A stretch of DNA of 64,000 bases from Candidatus Saccharibacteria bacterium oral taxon 955 (lineage in GTDB: Bacteria > Patescibacteriota > Saccharimonadia > Saccharimonadales > Saccharimonadaceae), in assembly GCA_010202265.1 (NCBI GenBank), contig CP047918.1:682001-746000 (forward strand), given 5' to 3'. Position 1 is the first letter of the stretch, and each line of letters starts with the position of its first letter. The position numbers and the translations under genes were made by a program. Shown here in pieces: positions 42,966 to 52,245 of the stretch. The notes below the pieces were generated by a model that saw only the letters and a list, made by a program, of their open reading frames with translations, was not told where the DNA came from and did no database searches.

Positions 42966-43478
42966 CTAGTAGCTGTCACCAAATCGCTGTTCGTTGTAGC
43001 CTCCCAAAAAATCTTTTGCCCAAAGCGCAACCGACTGCGAGTATCGCCGATCCTTCTCCAAGATTTGAGACTTAGAAACAAAATCATAAGCTTCTATTTC
43101 CTTGCCATCTAGTTTTAGTAGCAGTTTCTGATCTGGACTGATGCTCCCCGCAAAGATAAATTGGTAGGTAATTGCTATTTCACTCACACGGTTGACGACA
43201 AATCGAAATATCAGATTATCAGGATTCAGTACAACGCCAACCTCCTCGCTACACTCTCTCACCGCCGCCATGAGTGGCGTTTCCCCGACATCAACTATTC
43301 CGCCAGGAAATGACCAATAGTCTTTGTAGGTAGCCTTGACGACTAGAACATTACCCTCTACGTCCTCTAGGACAACACCCGCACTCGAGGCTCTCAAGTC
43401 CAGTTTCTTGAGAAGTCTCTTAAAACGACGCTGACGAATCGCTTCTTTATTTAGCAAATTCAATCGCACGCGTTTCAC
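42966..43478 (-). CDS. Nudix hydrolase
   Basis: 170 residues if the first GTG is used; the start overlaps rny by 32 nt and a later start is possible since the Nudix fold begins about residue 32 (SSAGVVLEDVEGN). The Nudix box reads GGIVDVGETPLMAAVRECSEE followed by VGV, complete for metal binding. The N-terminal LNLLNKEAIRQRRFKRLLKK is basic and helical. Substrate unknown. It is probably translated from the rny transcript. Confidence 0.88.
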   Translation of the reverse strand: MKRVRLNLLNKEAIRQRRFKRLLKKLDLRASSAGVVLEDVEGNVLVVKATYKDYWSFPGGIVDVGETPLMAAVRECSEEVGVVLNPDNLIFRFVVNRVSEIAITYQFIFAGSISPDQKLLLKLDGKEIEAYDFVSKSQILEKDRRYSQSVALWAKDFLGGYNEQRFGDSY

Positions 43479-44937
43479 GGATTACATTTACCTTAATCGT
43501 ACCTGGATACTGCATCGTGCTTTCGATCTTTGTCGCAATATCGCGGGCCAGCTTAATCGCTGAAAGATCATCAACATTCTCGGGTCGTACAATTACACGC
43601 ACTTCACGACCCGCACTGATAGCATAAGCCTTATCGATACCCTTGAAGCTTGTCGCGATATTCTCAAGATCACGCATTCTCTCTGCAAAGTTTTCTGCTG
43701 ATATATTGCGCGCACCTGGACGAGCCGCCGAAATCGCATCACATACACGCACGATCAATGCCTCTGGGGTCGTTGCCTCGATGTCGTCATGGTGTGCTTC
43801 AATCGCGTGGACAATCTCATCACTCATACCAGCTTTTCTAGCTAGCTCAGCTCCAATATGGTGGTGTTTTCCTTCTACCTTATGAGTTACTGCCTTACCC
43901 ATGTCATGGAGCAGAGTGGCAATCTTTGTCACGCGAACGTTAGCGCCAATTTCCTCGGCAATCATCCCTGCCATATGCGCCATTTCAGTGCTATGCATGA
44001 GAACGTTCTGACCATAGCTAGTACGATACTTTAACTCTCCCAGTAGCTTCAAAAGCTCTTTTGGAATACCCGTTACACCAACTTCGCGCGCCGCATCCTC
44101 ACCGGCTCGAACAACTTCTTTCTCAATCTGCTTTTCAGCTTTTGCAAACACCTCCTCGATGCGCCCAGGATGGATTCGTCCGTCTTTCATCAACATTTCA
44201 AGCCCAAGCCGTGCGACCTGGCGACGAATAGGATCAAACGAACTCAGCACCACCATACCCGGTGTATCGTCAACGAGAAAGTCAACACCTGTAGCGCGCT
44301 GCATCGCTTGGATATTTCTACCCTCTTTACCGATGATGCGACCTTTCATCTCATCATCAGTTAGCTTGACCGCCGTTACAGTCCGCTCCGCGGTCACCTC
44401 GCTAGACATACGCTCCATCGCCCCGAGGATAATAAGCTGAGCTCGCTCCTCCGCGTCATCCACCGCCTCTTTCTGAAGTTTTGCGACTAGACCGGTCAAG
44501 TCGTTCTTGATATCACGCTCAGTCATCTTCATGAGCTTCTCGGCTGCATCTTTCTTCTTGAGACCAGCTATTTTTTCTAATTTCTCTTGTTGCTTTGCAC
44601 GGATCTCACGAATCTCACCCTTGAGGGACTCGACTTCATCCTCTTCTTTACGCAGTTTTTCCGAGCGTTTATCGAGCTCGTCGAGTTTTCGATCCAGCGT
44701 ATTCTCACGATCGGCTAGACGATTCTCGACTTTTTGCATCTCGCGGCGCCTCTCTTGCTCGAGTTTTAGCGCCTCATCTTTAGCCTTTAAGATAATATCA
44801 CTTGCTTTTGTCTCGGCTCGAGCAACTATCCTCTCGGCATCGTGCTTACTTTTAGTCGTACGTTGCTTGTCGTAAATCAGCTTTCCACCCACGCCAAGAA
44901 CAATACCAGCACCAGCGGCGATAATCTCTAACACCAT
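43447..44937 (-). CDS. rny: Ribonuclease Y
   Basis: 496 residues. An N-terminal membrane anchor (IIAAGAGIVLGVGGKLIY), a long charged coiled coil (about 25-190), a KH domain with GRIIGKEGRNIQAMQ, and an HD domain with LMHSTEMAHMAGMIA and TLLHDMGKAVTHKV (HD metal pair) plus HHHIGAELARK. RNase Y starts mRNA decay at the membrane in bacteria without RNase E. The ATG has GGAAT upstream. The 177 nt between it and the tsaB stop hold no gene that I can support. Confidence 0.96.
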   Translation of the reverse strand: MVLEIIAAGAGIVLGVGGKLIYDKQRTTKSKHDAERIVARAETKASDIILKAKDEALKLEQERRREMQKVENRLADRENTLDRKLDELDKRSEKLRKEEDEVESLKGEIREIRAKQQEKLEKIAGLKKKDAAEKLMKMTERDIKNDLTGLVAKLQKEAVDDAEERAQLIILGAMERMSSEVTAERTVTAVKLTDDEMKGRIIGKEGRNIQAMQRATGVDFLVDDTPGMVVLSSFDPIRRQVARLGLEMLMKDGRIHPGRIEEVFAKAEKQIEKEVVRAGEDAAREVGVTGIPKELLKLLGELKYRTSYGQNVLMHSTEMAHMAGMIAEEIGANVRVTKIATLLHDMGKAVTHKVEGKHHHIGAELARKAGMSDEIVHAIEAHHDDIEATTPEALIVRVCDAISAARPGARNISAENFAERMRDLENIATSFKGIDKAYAISAGREVRVIVRPENVDDLSAIKLARDIATKIESTMQYPGTIKVNVIRETRAIEFAK

Positions 44938-45114
44938 ATTTATTCCTTTCTCAAGACACCCCAGAACGTGTTCTTCGCCCTGTAATTTATGATCAAAAGT
45001 ATCTTTGAAATATCGTTCAGTTTATATCAAAATGTCCAGCAATAACTAATGTATATAACGGACTATCATATATTGTATGCCCTTATAGCTACACCTGCAA
45101 GTAATTTAAGAAAG

Positions 45115-45501
45115 CTACTTACGTGGCGCAGTCACATGCGCCTCTCCGCCATATTCTGGCAACACAATCTTATCAGTCTGTCCAGCATTTAGCCGCTCAA
45201 GCGCTACTGCTTCCCAATTTTTACCAGTCTCACCCACGATCGGGATTTCGCACGCACTAGCTATCGTATTGAGAACCGTCAGACCAATGCGGAGTCCCGT
45301 GTAGCTTCCTGGACCTCGAAATACACCGATACCAGTTAAATCCTGAAATGATCTACTGTGCTCCGCCAAACGATCACGAAGATAGCCAAGCATGTCGCGC
45401 GCCAAATTTCGCTCCGCCTTCCATTCGTAGGCCCATCGCTCATCACCATCAATTAAAGTAAGTGACACGGTCATTTCCGAACTATTCCACAGTAGAATCA
45501 C
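45115..45501 (-). CDS. tsaB: TsaB-like protein, short form
   Basis: 128 residues, about half of a usual TsaB. It covers the N-terminal ASKHA lobe: MILLWNSSEMTVSLTLIDGD, then the diagnostic GIGVFRGPGSYTGLRIGLT (GPGSFTGLR-like) and ASACEIPIVGE, but the C-terminal lobe is missing and the chain ends in EAHVTAPRK. TsaB is a non-catalytic partner of TsaD in making t6A37 of ANN-decoding tRNAs. It starts with GTG in a GTGA overlap with tsaE. Short forms occur in reduced genomes, so it may still work. Confidence 0.87.
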   Translation of the reverse strand: MILLWNSSEMTVSLTLIDGDERWAYEWKAERNLARDMLGYLRDRLAEHSRSFQDLTGIGVFRGPGSYTGLRIGLTVLNTIASACEIPIVGETGKNWEAVALERLNAGQTDKIVLPEYGGEAHVTAPRK

Positions 45502-45953
45502 GACATCTCCTCTAGAATGCGACGACTACGAGGACCTCCTGCCGTCATCGTGACCGATCGAACGTCATCGAGTAGCGAATTGATCCGTAGCCGCAATGTA
45601 TCGCTAGGCAAAACTCCAGCAACTACTCCACCCCACTCGATAACAGTCACGGTCTTTGGGTCATTAACCGACTCACGCAGCTCAGCGCTCATAATTCCTG
45701 GATCTTGCAACCTATAAAAGTCATAATGTGCAAGCACAAGCCCACTCTCGGAAGTATAAACTCGACTGATCGTAAACGTCGGACTCTGGATATCTTCATC
45801 AATCCCCATCCCCATAGCTAACCCCTTGGTTAGTGTCGTCTTACCAGCACCGATATCACCAATAAGCTCGATAACCTCACCCCCAGCGCATAATGCGCCA
45901 ATGTGAGTACCTAGCGTGATCATTGCTTGTGCGTCAGCTACTTCTTGCTCCAT
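45498..45953 (-). CDS. tsaE: tRNA t6A biosynthesis ATPase TsaE
   Basis: 151 residues. P-loop IGDIGAGKTTLTKGLA, the conserved SPTFTISRVY, LAHYDFYRL and VTVIEWGG identify TsaE, the ATPase that resets the TsaB-TsaD complex. TATAGT (45968-45963) precedes the ATG by 9 nt. tsaE and tsaB form a two-gene unit; tsaD is not in the window. Confidence 0.94.
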   Translation of the reverse strand: MEQEVADAQAMITLGTHIGALCAGGEVIELIGDIGAGKTTLTKGLAMGMGIDEDIQSPTFTISRVYTSESGLVLAHYDFYRLQDPGIMSAELRESVNDPKTVTVIEWGGVVAGVLPSDTLRLRINSLLDDVRSVTMTAGGPRSRRILEEMS

Positions 45954-46023
45954 TTCTCTATAACTATACCATATTTATCCCTAGCGTTTAGATACTCTAT
46001 CGGTTACAATAGACGTAAGCAGT

Positions 46024-47805
46024 ATGCGTATTTTAGATGACACGTTGGCCAAGTTACTAGAACGCAACGGGGTGGCCACAGAAGAGCAACTTGCCCCTCT
46101 CAGAGAAGAGGCGGCTCGTTCGTCACGATCGCTAAAAGATGTCGTTCTCGGAGAAAAGCTACTTACAGAGGTTGAGCTAACGAAACAGTTTGCCGAATAC
46201 GCCAATATACCCTATATAGAAATTGATCCGAGAGACATCCCGACCGAAGTGCTCAATCGTATTCCTGAGCGCATTGCTCGCCAGTACAACGCCGTGATAT
46301 TTCAGATTGACGAAGATGGCCTGGTTCATCTCGCGATGGATGACCCTGACGATGTGCAGGCAACTAGTTTTATCGAGAAAGAGGTCGGCGATAACACTAA
46401 AATATATATAGCCCCTCATGAGAACATCCTGCAGTGTCTTGAAAATTACCGTGGAGACGTCAACGAAGAACTCAACCAAGTTATCGACATTCAGCGTGAA
46501 GACGACGGTGCCTCTCAGCAGGTATCAGAAGCAGACGTTGCCGAAGATTCGCCAATTGCTCAAACCGTTAATCTTCTCCTCGAATATGCAATTCGCTCTC
46601 ACGCATCTGACATTCATATCGAGCCAAGAGAAACGTTTGTCCAAATTCGCTACCGTGTAGACGGCGTCCTCAAAGAAGTGAATCAGCTACCACGCAATGT
46701 CCTAGGAGCACTTGTGTCGCGTATCAAGATTCTATCCAACCTCAAGATTGACGAACGACGCGTACCACAGGACGGACGCTTCAAAATCAAAGTCGCTGGT
46801 AAACAATACGCTCTTCGTGTATCCACTTTGCCAATCGCAGACGGAGAAAAAGTTGTCATGCGTGTTCTCGACGAGTCAAACCAAGCAGTCACTCTGCAAG
46901 AGCTCGGCTACTGGGGCCACTCCCTGTCTATAATCAACAATGCAATCGCGGAGCCAAACGGCATGATCCTTGTCACAGGACCAACTGGTAGCGGTAAGTC
47001 AACCTCTCTATTTTCGATCCTAACAATGCTCAATACTCCTGATGTAAATATCTCAACAATTGAAGACCCAGTTGAGTATAAGATCCCTGGAGTCAATCAA
47101 ACTCAGACAAATGCAAAAGCAGGCATGACCTTTGCGAATGGTCTGCGCGCCCTACTCCGTCAAGACCCAAATATCATTATGGTGGGAGAGATCCGTGATG
47201 GCGAGACCGCAAACCTCGGTGTTCAGGCCGCCCTAACCGGACACCTTGTTTTTAGCACTCTCCACACCAATAATGCTGCGACCTGTCTTCCACGTCTTTT
47301 GGACATGGGAATCGAACCATTTCTGATCGCTAGTACCGTCAAAGCCGTAGTTGGTCAGCGTCTCGTCCGGCGACTCTGCATGACATGTCGCCAGCAATAT
47401 GCACCAGACCAAACTGAAATCAACGAAATAGTTAAGCTATTCAATCTTCCCGAGGGCAAAGGATTTGACCATATCCATATGCTAGAGCAGCAGGCGATGG
47501 AACAACGCGTCGGTGGCGACACCCCTCCCGGTACAAACGAGGCAACTATCGTCTCCCTGTGGCGTGCTAATCCTGAAGGTTGCGGCGAGTGCAATCATAC
47601 CGGCTACAAAGGGCGAGTTGGTATATATGAGGTGTTGGGTATCAGCGTACCTATACAGAAAATGATCACTGCAAATGCGACCAGCAACCAAATCCAAGAT
47701 CAAGCTGTCTCCGAGGGCATGACAACAATGCAAACTGACGGACTCGTTAAAACACTACGGGGCAACACAACACTTGAAGAAGTATTAAGGGTAACACGCG
47801 AGTAA
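46024..47805 (+). CDS. pilB: Type IV pilus assembly ATPase PilB
   Basis: 593 residues. N-terminal GSPII_E_N domain (about 1-150), then the hexameric ATPase: SHASDIHIEPRE, Walker A GPTGSGKST (319-327), Walker B IIMVGEIRDGETA, and the His box STLHTNNAAT. Two CxxC pairs (CMTC near 452 and CGEC near 522) form the usual zinc site. It powers pilus extension. First gene of the pilB-C-M-N-O-P operon. No pilT retraction ATPase gene is in the window. TACAAT (46005-46010) lies 13 nt upstream. Confidence 0.96.
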   Translation: MRILDDTLAKLLERNGVATEEQLAPLREEAARSSRSLKDVVLGEKLLTEVELTKQFAEYANIPYIEIDPRDIPTEVLNRIPERIARQYNAVIFQIDEDGLVHLAMDDPDDVQATSFIEKEVGDNTKIYIAPHENILQCLENYRGDVNEELNQVIDIQREDDGASQQVSEADVAEDSPIAQTVNLLLEYAIRSHASDIHIEPRETFVQIRYRVDGVLKEVNQLPRNVLGALVSRIKILSNLKIDERRVPQDGRFKIKVAGKQYALRVSTLPIADGEKVVMRVLDESNQAVTLQELGYWGHSLSIINNAIAEPNGMILVTGPTGSGKSTSLFSILTMLNTPDVNISTIEDPVEYKIPGVNQTQTNAKAGMTFANGLRALLRQDPNIIMVGEIRDGETANLGVQAALTGHLVFSTLHTNNAATCLPRLLDMGIEPFLIASTVKAVVGQRLVRRLCMTCRQQYAPDQTEINEIVKLFNLPEGKGFDHIHMLEQQAMEQRVGGDTPPGTNEATIVSLWRANPEGCGECNHTGYKGRVGIYEVLGISVPIQKMITANATSNQIQDQAVSEGMTTMQTDGLVKTLRGNTTLEEVLRVTRE

Positions 47806-47809
47806 TTTT

Positions 47810-49036
47810 ATGCCAAACTTTTTATACACCGCAACCAATGCACAAGGAAAAACTGTCACGGGTTCACTTGAGGCCAATGACCGTAGTGGCGCAATTGCAT
47901 CACTCAAAAAACAAAATCTCAACCCCATCAATATCAAGGAGGGCTCAGATAAAAAATCCCTCGCTTCGTTCAACCTGCTGGGCGGAAGCCGGATAAAGAA
48001 CGATGACCTCGTGATGTTTACTCGCCAACTAAGCGCTATGGTATCAGCCGGTGTCCCCCTGCTCCGCGCATTAAGCTCGCAGCACGATCACACCGATAGT
48101 CCAGCCCTCAAAAAAGTCCTGGCCGGCGCAATCAAAGATGTTGAAGGCGGCTCTCAACTAGCCGACGCTCTGAGTAAATATCCCAATGCCTTTAACGACG
48201 TATATATAAACATGGTACGCGCCGGAGAAGCCGCTGGTATTCTTGACGATATCCTCAAACGATTAGCGATGCAACAAGAAAAAAACGCCTCCATGCGCAA
48301 AAAAATCAAAAGCGCCATGACGTACCCAACTGTCCTACTGGTCATTACAGTTCTTGCCTTTTTTGGGCTGATGATTTTTGTTATTCCTCAGATTGGAAAG
48401 ATACTCAAAGATCTTGGCGGTCCTGATGCCGAGCTTCCAATACTAACCCAGGCAATGCTTGGTATTAGTGACTTTATGCTAAAATACGGCTTATTTATCC
48501 TCCCAGTAGTTATCGCCGGCATCGTGTTCTTCGTGCGCTGGCTCAAAACTCCTGCTGGAAAGAAGATATTTCATACCGTAGTACTCAAAATCCCAATGAT
48601 CCAGCCAATCGTTCAAAAAGTAGCTATCGCTCGATTTGCTCGCACTTTCTCGGCACTAATGGGAGCAGGAGTCGCCGTCCTTGAAGCTTTAAACGTCACT
48701 GCACGCGCCGTTGGTAACGTAGTCTACGAACAGACGCTCGTTGACGCCGCTGAGCAAGTCAAAAACGGAAAAACTCTTTCAGGAGTCATCGAAAAAAATG
48801 ACTTATTTCCACCAATTGTCGCACAAATGCTGTCAGTTGGAGAAGAAACCGGTCAGACCGATACCGTCCTCGTCAAGGTCGCTGACTTTTACGAAGAAGA
48901 GGTCAATGTTGCAATCGATGGTATCAGCTCAATTATCGAACCAGTCATGATTCTAGTTATGGGTAGTATGGTAGGTCTTATTGCAGCAAGCGTGATGGGA
49001 CCAATCGCAAACCTAGCGCAAAGCATCAAAGGTTAA
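47810..49036 (+). CDS. pilC: Type IV pilus inner membrane platform protein PilC
   Basis: 408 residues. Opening MPNFLYTATNAQGKTVTGSLEA is typical of the GspF/PilC family, followed by two GspF domains (LGGSRIKNDDLVMFTRQLSAMVSAGVPLLRAL for the first, IARFARTFSALMGAGVAVLEAL for the second) and three membrane segments (TVLLVITVLAFFGLMIFVI; FILPVVIAGIVFFVRWL; PVMILVMGSMVGLIAASVM). It is the platform that PilB turns to add pilins. It starts 4 nt after pilB. Confidence 0.95.
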   Translation: MPNFLYTATNAQGKTVTGSLEANDRSGAIASLKKQNLNPINIKEGSDKKSLASFNLLGGSRIKNDDLVMFTRQLSAMVSAGVPLLRALSSQHDHTDSPALKKVLAGAIKDVEGGSQLADALSKYPNAFNDVYINMVRAGEAAGILDDILKRLAMQQEKNASMRKKIKSAMTYPTVLLVITVLAFFGLMIFVIPQIGKILKDLGGPDAELPILTQAMLGISDFMLKYGLFILPVVIAGIVFFVRWLKTPAGKKIFHTVVLKIPMIQPIVQKVAIARFARTFSALMGAGVAVLEALNVTARAVGNVVYEQTLVDAAEQVKNGKTLSGVIEKNDLFPPIVAQMLSVGEETGQTDTVLVKVADFYEEEVNVAIDGISSIIEPVMILVMGSMVGLIAASVMGPIANLAQSIKG

Positions 49037-49104
49037 ATTTTCTATGGCAGTATCTAATACGCTCATGCTATACTGTTAGTAGAGAAAAATGATCGTGGGC
49101 ATCT

Positions 49105-50163
49105 ATGTCAAAATTATTCTATAAAGACAAACCGTTTATTGGCCTTGACATCAGTCAGACTGGTATAAAAGTGATGTCAATCGACCCGAAGCGATGGCTG
49201 GTTATTGGGTATGGTTCACTCGACCTCGACCCCGCTAAAGTCCAGGTGTCACTTGATAACCCCGAGGACACTTACCTTACAGAGAGTCTCACCTCACTCC
49301 TCCAAAAAAATATCGTCGGCACACTGAGATCAGATCACGTTATCGTTGGACTGCCAACAGGCAAGACATTCTCCCGAACATTTACAGTCCCGGTAACTGA
49401 GGAAAAACACATCGACAATGCCGTTGAGATTGAGGTTGATCAGTACATCCCTATCCCTCTCGGATCTCTTTACGTTGATCACGAAATTATCGAACGGACA
49501 AAGGAGGAGCTGACTGTTATCATGTCAGCCGTGCCACAGACTCTAGTTGACACCTGTCTCCAGGCGGTCAGAAGCGCAGGTCTCACGCCAATCATCGCTG
49601 AACCGAGCATCAATGCGGTCGCTCGCGTCATAGAAGCAACCGAAGAGGGGCACCTATCAACAGTTATCGTCGATATTGGCGCTGCCAATACCGATATTGC
49701 CGTACTCGATAAAGGAGCTATCCGAATTACAAGTAGTGTCGGCATCGGTGGCAACACATTCACAATTGACATTGCAAAGAAGCTCAACATTGCTCTTGAA
49801 AATGCTCATCAGTACAAAGTCCTAAACGGACTCAACTCTGGACCACGACAAGCAAAAATATCGGCAGCAATGCGACCAAGCCTTGAGCGTATTGTCACGG
49901 AAATTCGTAAGGTTATCCGATACTACAACGAGCGGCTAGTCGATAATCGCAAAATTGAGCAGATCCTAATTGTCGGTGGTGGTGCAAACGTCCCAGGTAT
50001 CGGTGAGTTCTTTACAAATGAGCTAGTTATGCCAGCTCGAGTTGCTAGCCCGTGGCAGAAACTTGATTTCGGCAACCTGCCAGAACCAAACAAGCAATTT
50101 CGGCCTCGTTACATAACCGTGGCGGGTCTTGCATGCGTTACACCAGAGGAGGTATGGAAATGA
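49105..50163 (+). CDS. pilM: Type IV pilus assembly protein PilM
   Basis: 352 residues, actin-like ASKHA fold: FIGLDISQTGIKVMSID at the N-terminus, VIVDIGAANTDIAVLDKG (phosphate 2), and LIVGGGANVPGIGEFF (adenosine site). PilM is a cytoplasmic ring protein that binds the N-terminus of PilN. Usual length and complete. It follows pilC after 68 nt, with a TATACT (49067-49072) in between that may give an additional promoter. Its stop overlaps the pilN start. Confidence 0.94.
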   Translation: MSKLFYKDKPFIGLDISQTGIKVMSIDPKRWLVIGYGSLDLDPAKVQVSLDNPEDTYLTESLTSLLQKNIVGTLRSDHVIVGLPTGKTFSRTFTVPVTEEKHIDNAVEIEVDQYIPIPLGSLYVDHEIIERTKEELTVIMSAVPQTLVDTCLQAVRSAGLTPIIAEPSINAVARVIEATEEGHLSTVIVDIGAANTDIAVLDKGAIRITSSVGIGGNTFTIDIAKKLNIALENAHQYKVLNGLNSGPRQAKISAAMRPSLERIVTEIRKVIRYYNERLVDNRKIEQILIVGGGANVPGIGEFFTNELVMPARVASPWQKLDFGNLPEPNKQFRPRYITVAGLACVTPEEVWK

Positions 50164-50741
50164 TCAACCTCATGCCTAGCAACGACCGTCGTCAGCTAAC
50201 CGCGGCTCGCACAAACACCCTGCTCCTTAGGTACGTCATCCTCATGGGAGTATTTGCCGCTCTTTTGGTGATGGAACTTGTCGCCGTTTACTTCATCGTC
50301 AGCATAGGTAGAGCCAATAATGAGCAGACCATCCGCGAGAACGAGACAAAAACCGCCCAATATAATGATGTCAAGCAACAAGCTACCCTATTTCGCTCAA
50401 ACCTAGCCACAGCTAAGTACATACTCGATAAACAAGTGCCGTATACAACACTGATGCTTGCACTTGCGAACAACCTTCCAGAAGGGGCTATTCTGGATAA
50501 GCTATCAATTGACCCAGCAACTTTTGATACACCGACCACGCTCGGCGTCAAAACCGTCTCATACGACCGCGCCGTCCAGATCAAAAACGCTCTACAAAAC
50601 GCGAAAGTTAACGGTGTCCCCTTGTTTAGCTCAGTAAGCTTCCAGTCAGTCTCTGCCGGCGAGAAAGACACCTCCGCACATCCATACACCGCGGTCTATA
50701 ACGTAACCTACTCAAAAAAGGTCCTTGCGCATGAAAAATAA
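50160..50741 (+). CDS. pilN: Type IV pilus assembly protein PilN
   Basis: 193 residues when started at the ATG at 50160, which overlaps the pilM stop as ATGA and sits 7 nt after GAGGAGGT; starts at 50133 and 50154 lie before or on that site. The N-terminus MINLMPSNDRRQL is the conserved PilM-binding peptide (INLLP-like), then a membrane segment (LLRYVILMGVFAALLVMELVAVYFIV), a coiled coil and a periplasm-side-type ferredoxin-like domain. In a monoderm this domain would face the wall. Confidence 0.9.
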   Translation: MINLMPSNDRRQLTAARTNTLLLRYVILMGVFAALLVMELVAVYFIVSIGRANNEQTIRENETKTAQYNDVKQQATLFRSNLATAKYILDKQVPYTTLMLALANNLPEGAILDKLSIDPATFDTPTTLGVKTVSYDRAVQIKNALQNAKVNGVPLFSSVSFQSVSAGEKDTSAHPYTAVYNVTYSKKVLAHEK

Positions 50742-51360
50742 ACGCCTAACCCCCGTACACCTTCGAATTATTCTTGCGATACTTCTAATTTTGATATTTG
50801 CTGGTGCGATAGGTATATTTATGTTTGGGTATAGCCAGATCAAAACACACATTGCGTCCGCCCAAGAGGTAGCAGCAAAAGCTCAGGCTAGTCAATCAAG
50901 CCTAGAAAATCTTCGAGCAACCAAGAAAATCCTAGAAGAGAACAAATCAACCGTATCGCGTGCAGACCATCTCGTATCCGAGAGCAAAAGCTATGTGTAT
51001 CAAGATCAAATAATCAATGATATCAACCGACACGCTTCTGAGGCCGGGTTATCGATCAGCAATATTACGTTTACCGACACAAAAACCACCCAGGTCGGCA
51101 AATCATCCTCATCTTCAACGCAAACTCAAGCCAAAACAGCCAATACAGGTACAGCGCCAACAGGCGTCAAATCAATGACTGCAACCGTCTCTCTCAAAAA
51201 CCCTGTTAACTACGACGCCATGCTCAACTTTGTTCACCTCCTCGAAGATAGCCTATTTAGAGTGCAGGTATCTCAGATCGGCCTTTCTCGCAATACTGAC
51301 GCAGACAAAGCCGGCACAGTATCAAGTGATATTCTAACCATAGAGGTGTACGTACGATAA
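50731..51360 (+). CDS. pilO: Type IV pilus assembly protein PilO
   Basis: 209 residues from the ATG at 50731, overlapping pilN by 11 nt. A single membrane segment (LRIILAILLILIFAGAIGIFMFGYSQI), a coiled coil (SAQEVAAKAQASQSSLENLRATKKILEEN) and a PilO-like globular end (AMLNFVHLLEDSLFRVQVSQIGL). A Ser/Thr/Gln-rich insert (SSSSTQTQAKTAN) lies in the middle. It pairs with PilN to form the alignment subcomplex. Confidence 0.88.
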   Translation: MKNKRLTPVHLRIILAILLILIFAGAIGIFMFGYSQIKTHIASAQEVAAKAQASQSSLENLRATKKILEENKSTVSRADHLVSESKSYVYQDQIINDINRHASEAGLSISNITFTDTKTTQVGKSSSSSTQTQAKTANTGTAPTGVKSMTATVSLKNPVNYDAMLNFVHLLEDSLFRVQVSQIGLSRNTDADKAGTVSSDILTIEVYVR

Positions 51361-51641
51361 TGAAAGTAGATCTTAGCATAAGCCAATTCACAAAGTCGAT
51401 CTCGCGCGCCCTTCACCGCTACCATGTTGTTATATTCGCTTTGGTGGTAATGGGTAGCCTATCATTTGCAACATATAAACTCTACCAAGCCTCCACTAGC
51501 GCCCCAGCAACGTCTGAGCAAAAAACCGAGCCCGTAGGATTTGATAAACAGACAATCGAAAAGGTAAATAAGCTTCGCGCCAGCGGAGAAGCCGGCAAAC
51601 CACTCACCAAACCTACCGGAAGGACAAACCCATTCCAGTAG
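51360..51641 (+). CDS. Small single-pass protein, possible PilP counterpart
   Basis: 93 residues, start overlapping the pilO stop by one base. One membrane segment (VVIFALVVMGSLSFATYKLY), then a short hydrophilic tail ending in PTGRTNPFQ. Position in the operon and the tail containing NPF are like PilP lipoproteins, whose N-terminal part binds PilN/PilO, but there is no lipobox and no C-terminal beta domain, which would be unnecessary without an outer-membrane secretin. Confidence 0.7.
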   Translation: MKVDLSISQFTKSISRALHRYHVVIFALVVMGSLSFATYKLYQASTSAPATSEQKTEPVGFDKQTIEKVNKLRASGEAGKPLTKPTGRTNPFQ

Positions 51642-51656
51642 GAGCATTGGCTTTTT

Positions 51657-52229
51657 ATGATTTTATTAGGATCGTCACTAATCAACACTCCAGTTATGGG
51701 CATCCAAACTGGCGGAGAACTCGCCCGAACAAAACGTGCAATTATCGACCCTGCCAAACTTACCGTTATCGCCTACGAGCTAGAAGGACCTCTCGTTGGA
51801 AAGCAAGCCAAGCTTATCAGGATTGCAGATGTCAGAGAACTAAGTGACATCGGTATGATTGTCGACTCAAGCGACGAGTTTGTCGAACCTGATGACGTCG
51901 TCAAACTCAAGGAGCTTTATGATCTAGACTTCAAGCTACTAGGCATGCCCGTTACCAACGAACGACGCCAAAAACTCGGCAAAGTTATTGATTTTACAAT
52001 TGAAACAGCTGGTTTTGTTGTTCAACAGCTCACGATTCGTCGTCCGCTATTTCGCAGCCTAAACGATACTGAGCTACTAATTCATCGGTCACAGATTATC
52101 GAAATAAACAACGACGCAATAGTCGTACATAGCGAAGCAAAAGCGCCAGAACCCGAACTCCATGAAGTAGTCGGAAGTTACGTCAATCCATTCCGAAAGT
52201 CAAAACCAGCTACCGAAAATAGAGAATAA
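51657..52229 (+). CDS. PRC-barrel domain protein at the end of the pilus operon
   Basis: 190 residues. Two beta-rich PRC-barrel-like halves are visible: MGIQTGGELARTKRAIIDP with VIAYELEGPLVGKQAKLIRI, and LLGMPVTNERRQKLGKVIDF with FVVQQLTIRRPLF and IHRSQIIEI. PRC barrels occur in RimM and photosynthetic reaction centre H subunits and in many uncharacterised proteins; they mediate protein or RNA contacts. It begins 15 nt after the PilP-like gene, so a role in pilus function or its regulation is possible. Convergent with recX. Confidence 0.82.
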   Translation: MILLGSSLINTPVMGIQTGGELARTKRAIIDPAKLTVIAYELEGPLVGKQAKLIRIADVRELSDIGMIVDSSDEFVEPDDVVKLKELYDLDFKLLGMPVTNERRQKLGKVIDFTIETAGFVVQQLTIRRPLFRSLNDTELLIHRSQIIEINNDAIVVHSEAKAPEPELHEVVGSYVNPFRKSKPATENRE

Positions 52230-52245
52230 ATGGCAATCAAAAAAC

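Noticed and set aside
44507..44875. Ser/Arg-rich plus-strand frame
   Set aside because: Mirror image of the Glu/Lys/Arg-rich coiled coil of RNase Y on the other strand.
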